DNA of 64,000 nt from Lindgomyces ingoldianus (Eukaryota; Ascomycota; Dothideomycetes; Pleosporales; Lindgomycetaceae): the NCBI RefSeq assembly GCF_010093535.1, contig NW_022985170.1, positions 848,016 through 912,015 on the forward strand, given 5' to 3'. The notes under the pieces are model-generated. The model was given only the letters and a program-made list of their open reading frames with translations, ran no database searches and was not told the origin of the DNA. The position numbers and the translations under genes were made by a program. Shown here one piece after another: positions 52,001-62,642 of this stretch (positions are counted from its first letter, which is position 1; every line of letters starts with the position of its first letter).

Positions 52001-52566
52001 TTCTTCCTTGGCTCTTCTCCCTTCACGGGGCTGCCACTGTCCTTCGTGGGCGAAGACGATCGAGATTGAGACGAAATCCAGGACTTTCTCCTTAGTCTTG
52101 TCAAAGGCCGGCTAGGTGACATGGAGTTTGGAGAACCGGCCTGCTTTCGAGTGCTGTTACCGGTCCGATCGAGTGAAGAGTCTCGACTTTTGTTGGAGAA
52201 GGGCAAGAACCTCGACGACCGGCGCGCGATGGTTGGCTTCATTTGGAGAGGCTGCTCGGCCTGGGGGACCTCTTCTGGGTCTGGGCTGGATCCCCCCGAG
52301 GATGGGTAAGAAGCCCCCTCGCCATTGGCGGCGGCAGCCTTCAACTCATCTTCAGAGATTGTCCCCTTCAGCTCGAGTATCGACGGTTCATCCAGCAAGT
52401 CCTTGACCCGGGGGAAGTAGGTGTAGCTCGCAGCTCGCGGCACCTCAGCAACCCCCTGTGCATCGCGCTCGACGGGTGCAAAGGCTTCTGAGGCGCTCCG
52501 GTTCCTGCCCCGATGTGTGTGTGCCAGCAGGTCATGGCCGTTCGTGGCCGGGGCGACTGCATGCAT
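49081..52566 (-). CDS. DUF1765 / UPF0592 family protein
   Basis: Large conserved fungal protein of unknown function, related to fission yeast UPF0592 (DUF1765) proteins. Three minus-strand exons (51596-52566, 49967-51544, 49081-49915) with two 51-nt introns (branch points GGCTAACG and GTACTGAC) give 1127 residues. Residues 1-~300 are disordered and Ser/Pro/Arg-rich (RSSSPTKDSGSPVKGEE). The helical core starts near DELWAVFRTLEGDLRKFQAK and contains the DUF1765 block near residues 470-760 (CAYAFCFCPGVADVLVRLWN, FYVFVKHYHILVTDFLP, LDWPFWLSVCRQMTAS). After EFFESRFNHWCPMVRSYFMR a Ser-rich C-terminal third follows, holding MKSLSDRLRTVWSHYLWLRE and a conserved end near GRALAEWTLISHECQNFFER. No signal peptide or clear membrane span is seen. 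Confidence 0.85.
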
Positions 52567-53798
52567 CGTTCTGAAGCGTGATGGCGGAGGGAGCGTTGGG
52601 TGGGGGCGGACACCAACGACTACTGCTCCATGAGTTTGGTCCCAGATTGCTTCTGAAAGAATTTATGGCCGGCCACTCATATTTCCCCTTCAACTCGCAG
52701 GCGGCGTAGGCGTAAGGCGGGCCGTGTCTACAGAGGAGGCAGTGAGGGGACCTAAAGTGTCTGCTCTAGGCTGCGGCGGCGGATGTCAGCGGGGCGTGAT
52801 CGTGAGCGAGCGGAAGTGTTTCGAGTGCAGTGTGAAGCAGCGGAGGGACAGGCCTGGCAGCGGTGGGAAAGCTGGAGGTAACGACAGACAGCGACAGACA
52901 GCGACAGACAACGAGTTTGAGGTTGGCAGGCTGTTCGCTGGGGCTGCGGTCCTGAAGACGGCGTCAGCGTTGGGGTTGATTTCGGTAAATTATCTTGGTC
53001 GTCGCAGATGCAATGGCGGCAAGCATTGGTGCGTCGAACAGGGTTCGCGGCAGGTTTGGTGGCTTAGCATGACGATCCACTTTCTGGGCGATCGTGCAAT
53101 TCACACGGCGGCTCAAGCGTGCTTCAAATACAGCGAACGAGCCACCTGCAGGCTGTGGGAGACTGACTAGGGATTATTATCAGATGTGCCCATGTCAATG
53201 GCCAGTCCTGTCTTTTCGCTACATTCAAAGTTCAACTCGACTCGTGCTCGCCCAGCCTTGTCAGTTGCACATGCCGCCCGGCGCTCAAGAGTAACACACT
53301 TTGACGTCTATCAGCGAACAGCAATGTACACGCCGACGCACGACGGCCATTGCGAGCCGGAGATGACGAATGCCCGCTGCTTAATAAAGGAGACGTACAC
53401 CGTGCAGCCGGCTCCACCACGCCCGCCTGTTGCTTTTCGTGCAATTAGTAGTTGGCTGAGAAATGGATGTGAGGCTCCCATGGTTCTCGTGTGTGAAGCA
53501 CAGACCGCAAGCGGACAGAGTGTATCCAACGAGGCCGAATTTTTGCGAGATCCGTTTCGCTGGTCAATCATACATGGAACACCTGTTGGACAATCTGATG
53601 CTAACTGAAACACATCTCGAGTATGCTAGTTCAGCCATTCATATAGAAGGGGCTGGTGGGTTAGTCATTGAAGCGAAGACTTGCACATCAGATGAAGCTC
53701 CGGAATACTGCATTTAGCGGTATGTTCAATTGGTACTGACACAATCCATTGGAATTTTATACAGTTGGTCGGTGATGCTGGAAATGTCCCGAGATCCT
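52567..53798. other. Intergenic region
   Basis: About 1.2 kb upstream of the DUF1765 gene and downstream of ATP14. Two plus-strand ORFs (52724-53170 and 53186-53608) have no recognisable domain and I do not call them. A 10-bp tandem repeat is present at 52881-52910. Confidence 0.4.
52881..52910. repeat. Tandem repeat, three copies of (A/G)CGACAGACA
   Basis: Three adjacent 10-bp units, the first differing by one base, in the 5' region of the DUF1765 gene. Confidence 0.9.
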
Positions 53799-54286
53799 CT
53801 AATGTGCAGCTGGTGCATCGTCCTCCGGCTCCTCCTCAAACCAGTCCTCCTCCACAGGTGCCGGGCTTCCCTCGGTAGAAGCGCCCTCGAGCTCAACCTG
53901 CTGGGTCTCGTATGCCTTCAACTCGCTCGCAATGTCGGCCTCCTCTGGCGATGCCGGTGCCGGCGGGATGGTGAATTTCTGGACGTGGCCTTCGGCATCG
54001 GATGCCTTGACTTGCGGGGGTTTATAGGCCTTCAATTCCCGCAGGTACATGTCTTGCACAAGGTCGGCTAAAAGCACCAAACGGTCAGTCCTCAGCTCCT
54101 GGGCGCAATTGGAGATAAATCACCTGGTCGCACAGCCGTGGGGATGATGAATGTGCGTCGGGAGAGGAGTGCTGGCTGCTGTCGGGCGACGCGTACCAGC
54201 GTCTGGCGCTGTAGGAGCGGTCAGTGAGGGCGAGAAAGCACAGGGAGTAGCAGACATACCGAAGCCCTGATGGATTGGGCAAGCAT
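53799..54286 (-). CDS. ATP14: Mitochondrial F1Fo ATP synthase subunit h (Atp14)
   Basis: Peripheral-stalk subunit h of the mitochondrial ATP synthase. Three minus-strand exons (54260-54286, 54124-54208, 53799-54067) give 126 residues. The first exon, MLAQSIRAS, plus the Arg-rich second exon (RQTLVRVARQQPALLSRRTF) form the import presequence. The mature part starts near IPTAVRPADLVQDMYLRELK, the family hallmark, followed by AYKPPQVKASDAEGHVQKFT and a very acidic tail (EEDWFEEEPEDD). The introns are 51 nt and 56 nt. The first exon is only nine codons. The gene is head to head with TFIIB across ~0.48 kb. Confidence 0.93.
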
Positions 54287-54769
54287 TGTGTCGTCGGGTG
54301 AGGTTGTGATGGAGCTGTCGTCGGACCTTCCGTGAGCCTTCGAAGGTTTTCCAGAGCCGCATTGAACGCAGCCGAGCACGTCACGTGAATATCTTGGCGC
54401 CCGTACAGCCGCCCCGGCTGACTGTGTATTTCTGACAAGCGCCTATTCTTTGACGGGTGCCTCCTCACCAAATCCCCATCACCATACTCGACTCTTCGTC
54501 CATCTCGCGACAGAGTCTGCCCGGTGTCGGCATTCCCTCGTTGATAGCACTAGAAATAAATCCACGTTGGAGAGCGCGCGGAGGAGCCTGCTGCCCCGGA
54601 TTTCTGTCCACTTCAGCCGCCTTCTCACTCCGATTTCTCAGTCTCCAGACCCTCCTTCACGTCAGGACCTTCCCCGTCCTGCCATTCCGAGGAGCGCCTC
54701 TCATTAAAGAACTACTTCCCTTCCCCTCCCCTCTCCATCTCTACAATCGTGATATCAAGTGAGACGACG
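54287..54769. promoter_or_regulatory. Divergent ATP14 / TFIIB promoter region
   Basis: About 0.48 kb between the start codons. The half nearest TFIIB has CT-rich plus-strand tracts (about 54640-54745). No TATA box is evident. Shared control of the pair is possible but unproven. Confidence 0.45.
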
Positions 54770-55870
54770 ATGGCGACGCGGTATGCCCCAGATGGCCGTG
54801 TCCTCTCGCCGGGCGAGGTCTATGAGGAAGTCGCGCAGCCCACACAGCCGCAGGAGTGGACTGAGGACCTGAATGTCACCCTCATGTGCCCTGACTGCCA
54901 GGAGAACCCCCCCAATCTCGTTGAGGAGTTCTCGTCTGGAGACACCGTCTGCGGGTCGTGCGGACGAGTGCTCGCGGACCGTATCATCGATACGCGGTCG
55001 GAGTGGCGAACCTTCTCCAACGACGACCAAGGCAACGATGATCCTTCCCGTGTTGGAGACGCTGCAAATCCGCTTCTGAATGGCTCGCAACTGCACACCG
55101 AGATCGGCTTCGGCGACGGTGGCCTGCGAGTGCGAGAGCTGTCTCGCGCACAGAATAAGTCCAACCATGACAAAACCAACAAGTCGCTGCAGTCGGCGTA
55201 CGGCCAGATCAGCACCCTCTGCGAGTCCTCAAACATCCCAAAGGTCGTCGCTGAGACCACCAAGCTGCTGTTCAAGCTCACCGACGATGCCAAGATTTTC
55301 AAGGGCAAGTCGCAGGATGCCATCATTGCCGGTTGCATTTTCATCGCCTGCCGTCAACATGAGGTCCCCCGCTCTTTCCGCGAAATCTTCAAGTTGACCA
55401 ATGTCTCAAAGAAGGAGATCGGCCGTACCTTCAAAGCCTTGGAGGCACATCTCCAGAAGGCACTTTCCAAGGACGCTGGCCCCAAGGTAGCTGGCAGTGG
55501 GGCGGTCCTCAACAACAGCTCGTTCAAACAGACCAAGTCCACCGAAGCCTCAGAGCTCATTGGGCGTGCCTGTAACAAGCTGAATCTGTCAATGAATATC
55601 AGCATCATTGCGCAAGAAGCGGCTTCAAAGGTCACCTTCCTTGGTGTTGCTGCTGGACGTTCGCCCCTCTCCATCACCGGTGCCTGCATCTACCTCATTG
55701 CCCATCTAATGGGCCACCCGCGTCTTCCAAAGGATATCGGCTTGGCTGTCGATGTTAGCGATGGAACTATCCGCACGGCATACAAGCTCATCTACAACGA
55801 TCGCGACAAGATCATCGAAGAGGATTGGATTCGCAAAGGTGGTGACCGCTCCAGGGTCCCCGTTGCGTAA
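54770..55870 (+). CDS. SUA7: Transcription initiation factor TFIIB
   Basis: General RNA polymerase II factor that bridges TBP-DNA and polymerase and sets the start site. It is intronless, 366 residues, starting MATRYAPDGRV; the in-frame GTG at 54749 is not a credible start. The N-terminal zinc ribbon is LMCPDCQENPPN and VCGSCGRVL with its two Cys pairs. It is followed by the B-reader region (DTRSEWRTFSNDD). Two cyclin-like repeats follow at ~135-215 (AYGQISTLCESSNIPKVV, CIFIACRQHEVPRSFREI) and ~260-345 (LIGRACNKLNLSMNISIIAQ, GACIYLIAHLMGHPRLPKDI). The linker carries the usual KxxKEIGRTFKALEAHL stretch. The tail is DWIRKGGDRSRVPVA. It is highly conserved and unambiguous. Confidence 0.97.
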   Translation: MATRYAPDGRVLSPGEVYEEVAQPTQPQEWTEDLNVTLMCPDCQENPPNLVEEFSSGDTVCGSCGRVLADRIIDTRSEWRTFSNDDQGNDDPSRVGDAANPLLNGSQLHTEIGFGDGGLRVRELSRAQNKSNHDKTNKSLQSAYGQISTLCESSNIPKVVAETTKLLFKLTDDAKIFKGKSQDAIIAGCIFIACRQHEVPRSFREIFKLTNVSKKEIGRTFKALEAHLQKALSKDAGPKVAGSGAVLNNSSFKQTKSTEASELIGRACNKLNLSMNISIIAQEAASKVTFLGVAAGRSPLSITGACIYLIAHLMGHPRLPKDIGLAVDVSDGTIRTAYKLIYNDRDKIIEEDWIRKGGDRSRVPVA

Positions 55871-57459
55871 GGAGTTCAAGACTGCTCATGACTTCCTAAG
55901 GACATCGACGATTACCAAATATGCTAACAACGATTGGAACCGGGGTTGCCATCGAGGGGGACATGGAAAGAATTTCTTCACAAACACATCTAATGCATGA
56001 GAGGCGTTCCTTGGATTTCAGTCTTCATCAATTTAGCAGAGTGTGTTTTCAGCGAGTGTTAGTTTTTCGATGCTGGGTCAGACTGTTCTTCCCAATACCC
56101 CATAGACGGCTGGAATATGCTCACTCAAGGTCTTCATTCGACCTCTCTCATTCATCTCATAGCTCATTCATCTCATCTCATAGCTTTTTCCCAAAAAGCT
56201 CCAAGATTCAATCGTGAACACAGGCTGCACGGTTGGTCATTTCAATGGTTTCTGAGCGCTCAGTTCGCTCGTCGTAGCTAGAGGAGGCCTTTGTGGAGAG
56301 CCACATCACGAGCAGTGGCAAGTAAAATAATAAAAAAGCACCACGTTGCAAAACTCTGCTTCAGCGCCTCTTGCCCTGTAATATGACGAGCGATATTCGT
56401 GGGAAATTCAGCACCTGCGGAATGTTGTTGAATCAGACCTTCTCCACCGTTTCCCAAAGTGTTCCACAGTTCCAGGGTTTCCCGAAAGCTCACCATGTGT
56501 ACCCCTAGGCAGTATGGAGAACTCTAGTGCGAGAATCGGCAATAGCTTCGACCTTACCCTCGACCTTAACTTCGTCCTCCCACCTTTCAATATTTCCATT
56601 GCTCCGATTCTAGTTCACCTCCTCTGTCCGCGCCTGGGCCGAGATCTGAATCTCGCCCCGCGGGTCCCGGCACGGGAAACTCAACGAAATCTAAGATTGA
56701 TGGCACTCACCTCTTTCGGAATTTCTCAATTCGAGATGGAAGTTCTAGCCTTATCGATCAGCTAAATTGCTAGCCCCGGGAACGTGCCGTCAAGGGGGCC
56801 ATTTTCAGATTTACGCAGCACGATGCATGCTTATGTACGTGGTTTGGATAATGGATGGGCTTTGGGCCAGCTCCATTTCCCCGACAGCCACGCGATATGC
56901 CGGCATTGGTCTTGGGTATGGGATAGTACGTAACCAAGTGGATCCGGGGACTGTCCGACCTTGTTTGAAGAAGCTGAATTGGCTCAGATGCGGATGGAAC
57001 TTGACATACCCACAACGGTGAGCTCTCACTAGTGGAGGATGGTCTCAGAGTTAGAGCGTTGAGGAAGGATGGGACGAGGAACAGACTAAGTAGTGTGCGT
57101 TTGGTCACGATCTCTGCTGAGAGTTGTTAGGGTCTGGGCCCATACTGTGAGGTAGTCTGTGCTCAACCCAGAAAAGAGATAGACAGAGGCGAGCAGAAGG
57201 ATGCTGGTAGCGCATCTGTTTACTATGGTATAAAGACTAGCCGAGAAGGTAAAATTTCTCTTGTCTTCTCTTACAAGTCTTCTCAGTCAATATTACCCAC
57301 TCAGGTGTACCAGGCTCGCTTTAGTAATGAAGCATTTATTCTCGTAATTCAATTCTTTGGGGATTCTTTGGGGACTCTTTGGGGATTCTTTGGGGATTTG
57401 GATTTTACACTCCAGCCTCAAATCTCTTCCTGTCTATTTTCAGAACTTCTTCACCTATT
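55871..57459. other. Intergenic region with 11-bp repeats near its right end
   Basis: About 1.6 kb between TFIIB and the BYS1-CFEM gene. No ORF shows a domain. The right end, listed separately, has four 11-bp tandem repeats. Confidence 0.4.
57353..57396 (+). repeat. Four tandem copies of an 11-bp unit (TTCTTTGGGGA)
   Basis: Units at 57353-57363, 57364-57374, 57375-57385 (first base C) and 57386-57396. They lie 64-107 bp before the start codon of the BYS1-CFEM gene. The 11-bp period is close to one helical turn, so repeated factor sites on one DNA face are possible; a leader repeat is equally possible. Confidence 0.92.
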
Positions 57460-59244
57460 ATGGCAGCCCTCTCAAAGCTTCTCAACCTTCTAAAGTCCCT
57501 TACTGTCTCTCTCCTTCTTGTCTCCCCTACCACCCTGGCCACGAATAACGTCATCTTCAATAACTACTGCCACTATCCATTGTACTTCTGGGCTGTCAGC
57601 ACCGAAGTCGTGCATGACGAGGCATCCAATTATGTACCTGCACATGACACACTCGTCCACCGCATGGTGAACATTGGCAACCCTGGCATCTGTCTCAAAA
57701 TCCGCGACGTCCCCATGTACGAGCATGGCAGGCAATCCATCCTGCAGCTTGAATACAACATCGATTGGAATGACTCGAAGTGGCATTGGGACTTCAGCGC
57801 CATCGACTGCGCCTTAGGAGTTCCGGCGACCGAGGAGGGATACTGTCCCTTTATTGGTGGAGGTGTGCATGTGTATACCACTGGGGACGATGCCACCTGC
57901 AAATATGCACACTGTCTCGGAAATCATGAGGCGGATTGCGTGAATACTTACACCAGACATGGGAGCTGGCATGGAGAGCCTTCGTGGTCTTGCCCGATGG
58001 GCAATGACCTTATCATCGACACGTGCACCAGCTGGACGCCTGCAAGGACCTATATCAACGGGAAGCCATTTACAGAGACCGACTATCAGCCGCCACAACC
58101 TCAGCCTCCTGACCCTGCCCCTGGAAGCTCATGTGACGAGCCATGCGATTACTTCGGACCCGTACCTCACAGCATCGAGGAGCTCCCACTCTGCGGTGTA
58201 AGTTTATCTTCCTCTCCACCCTGCTCCCTCGAAACACCGCACATACCTATACGCTGTCGTTTCAGTATGGCTGTAACCTATCTTGGAGCTTACCCCGCTC
58301 GCTTGTACGCCACCATCTTTTTGTTTCCTGTCTTTTTCAGAGCACCTACATTTTCTTATTCCTTACCTTCTTCCTCTCTAAGAACTAGAACTGCAAGGAT
58401 GTACGTGTAGCTGTTCCAGTCCTTGCACTGTTCTCTGGCCTACCACCCTCTCCTTTCCTGTTCTGTTCTAGAGCACCTGAATTCTCTATTCCTACCTACT
58501 CCCTGCCTCTCTACTTTAGGGATATACTCTCATCAGTTTCAGTCTTGTTGAGGACCTCTGGGGCACTTACCCTGTTCCTTTGTCCACCGCTGGCATCTTG
58601 TTGCCTGTCACCCTTTAAGACACAGGTTCCCCCTTCTCCTACCGTCTCTTCCTCTTAGAACACTTCCAGCGACTCTGCGTTGCTATTACAATCTGTCAAC
58701 ACATATTTATGACGCTTGCTGCGTTCTTGTATGTGACAATAGTATGACCGTTCCGGTATCTCTGTAAATTGCCTGCTCGCCCCCTCCTCACCACTCCCCT
58801 TTTTCGCAACCCCAACTGTAGTACACAGGCATTATAGTATTGTTCAAATTAAACCTAATTTTTCTGCATGCTTTTCAAGCGTTATTAGCACTCTTATCCC
58901 TGTTCTCTATCCTACGCTATTCTCCTCTCACCTTCACTCACTCCACGCCATATTGTAACTTCACTTCCACCCCCCTCCCCCACTTCATCTCTCTTCTCCA
59001 CCTGCCACATTCCACACACATTAACTGCCCCTTCCAGCGAATCTGCCTGTACGACATGCACCGCCAGGCTGCAGGCTTCGGCTGCAACTTCAGCGACGAC
59101 GACTGCTTCTGCGCAAACAAAAATTTCGGCTACAGCCTCCACGACTGCGCTAAGGACACCTGCCCCTCGGCTGATGCAGCAGTCGTGCTAGCTTTTGGGA
59201 GGAGCTATTGTCCCGGGAGTTTCCCCGACCATTGTGGAAGGTGA
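57460..59244 (+). CDS. Secreted protein with BYS1-like and CFEM domains
   Basis: Extracellular Cys-rich protein. CFEM domains occur in fungal surface proteins, some binding haem or acting at host contact; BYS1 (Blastomyces yeast-phase-specific) proteins are small secreted thaumatin-like proteins of unclear role. Two exons (57460-58197 and 59038-59244) give 314 residues. The signal peptide is MAALSKLLNLLKSLTVSLLL (cut near 27). The BYS1-like part (~28-195) shows VIFNNYCHYPLYFWAVSTEV, SILQLEYNIDW, WHWDFSAIDC, YCPFIGGGVHVY and WSCPMGNDLIIDTCT. A Pro-rich linker (PPQPQPPDPAPG) leads to the CFEM part with eight Cys: LPLCGRICL, GFGCNFSDDDCFCANKN, HDCAKDTC and SYC. The first CFEM Cys is in exon 1 and the rest in exon 2, so the 840-nt intron splits one domain. 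There is no C-terminal hydrophobic tail for GPI. Small extra exons inside the intron cannot be excluded. Confidence 0.75.
58198..59037 (+). repeat. 840-nt intron with diverged ~125-bp tandem copies
   Basis: The donor is GTAAGT directly after the CFEM LPLCG codons; the acceptor is TTCCAG. Pyrimidine-rich blocks recur: the segment around 58322-58385 (CTGTCTTTTTCAGAGCACCT...) resembles 58452-58517 (CTGTTCTGTTCTAGAGCACCT...) and, more weakly, 58593-58670. Each copy includes polypyrimidine tracts with AG that could serve as acceptors. Alignment by eye only. Confidence 0.55.
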
Positions 59245-60140
59245 AGGGGTTTATTAAGTGAAAGGGGGTTAGTGTAAGATCGATCGGACCGTTCTGCAGA
59301 GTGCCCGGTGGTTAGCTAGTGCGTCATTACGACTAAACCGTACAGTGGTAGGGTGTCTTGGGAAGGATACTAGGGAGGTGTTTCTGGAGACATACTCCTT
59401 TCAGCCACGTCTCCTTCTCTTCCATCATTTCAATATACCACGGAGGAGTGTAGCGTTTTTCGGGGTGAGGAGGTTGCGGGTAAGGCGGTGTTCTTGTTTG
59501 CTTAATGCCTTGTGCTAAGTAGATCATGCCAAATGTCAACTATCAATTGCGAGCTGGGGGTTTACCAAGCTCTTGATAGTTTCTCAATGGGTTTTACCCT
59601 TCTAGATCCGTTTTACTTGCTAGCATTCCAATGGGGGTGTTTTACTCTTAATTAAAAAAGTCCTTTTTTTGGCGTAGTATTACTGCCTTTTCATGGAGGT
59701 GCGCACTCCCGTCGAAGTGGGATTACATGGCTACAGAGATGATGTTTATCGGGAGAGTATGTTTCCTAAATATGCACTAACTTGATAGCAATGGTGATCG
59801 TCTTTATAATTTCTGCAAGTCTGGTACTTACATGATTGCACACGAGCGACCCGTGCAGGCTTGTATGTGACTTGAGCGGCTCATATCGATGCATTTAACT
59901 TGAATTCCGTCATGCCAAAGAGGACACCATTGACGACGGAACGCTAGCGTAGCCACGCCAGTATTGCAAAAGGGTGAGAGAGTGCAAAATTCTATCTATT
60001 AAAGCTCACAAATTTGAAGTACCTAACAGCCGGCTCACAACCATTCCATGCCAAGTCACGCCTCATAACAATACGTTCATACTTACTGCATTAGCAGTCC
60101 GCCGAGCAAAGTCTCCGTTGGACAGAATGCATGCTTGTGT
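59245..60140. other. Convergent 3' intergenic region
   Basis: About 0.9 kb between the BYS1-CFEM and phosphoglucomutase genes. The central part (about 59560-59820) is AT-rich. No gene or repeat is supported. Confidence 0.45.
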
Positions 60141-62089
<1,949 letters not shown>

Positions 62090-62642
62090 TTTGTTGCGCG
62101 GGTCTCGTGTTCAGGCTGTTGTGTGCAGGAATTGAGTGAGCAGAGCAGACGTTGGTCGACACCGCCAGTCTACTTTTTGAGGCGAGGCAAGGTGGGGGGG
62201 AATGCTGTGGCGCGGGATGACGCACGGCTAGTGTTGAGTCTCGCACTAGAACGACACTGGCAGTCTATCCGCCTGATCTGCGCCTTCACATCCTTCTTGT
62301 TTCGACTACACCTTATTTTCTTCCACTCTCCCTCCTCAACAACATCAACAACGCCAGCTCTCAGACTTTGCGACAACAAGCAAGCTCCAAGTTGGCAGCC
62401 GCCTTTGCATAAGGCTGCTTGATGGCTTCGATTCATTCGCCAGGAAAATTAATTGCTCGGTCTCGGCCAGGGTCCCCAGCCTGTGCCGCACATCATACGG
62501 TCGCTTGCGCTCAACAAAGTTGAGCACTGTTGTCTTTCAATAAAAAACTTCATTTCGACATTCTAACTGCTCCGAAATCCGTACCTTAGCAACTCGGGTG
62601 GCAACCCATCTTTTTTGCTTCAGTCTTTTTCAACCTTTCAAT
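62090..62642. promoter_or_regulatory. Divergent promoter region PGM2 / XPG-type gene
   Basis: About 0.55 kb between the two divergent starts. It includes a short G run (62190s) and CT-rich stretches on the plus strand near 62320-62345 and 62600-62640. No named site is seen. Confidence 0.4.

Noticed and set aside
54749..54769. Seven extra N-terminal residues on TFIIB from an upstream in-frame start
   Set aside because: The codon at 54749 is GTG; the first ATG at 54770 gives the expected N-terminus.
59038..59244. CFEM exon as a separate small gene
   Set aside because: The first CFEM cysteine and the LPLCG lead-in are in the upstream exon, and the phase is exact, so one gene is the better reading.
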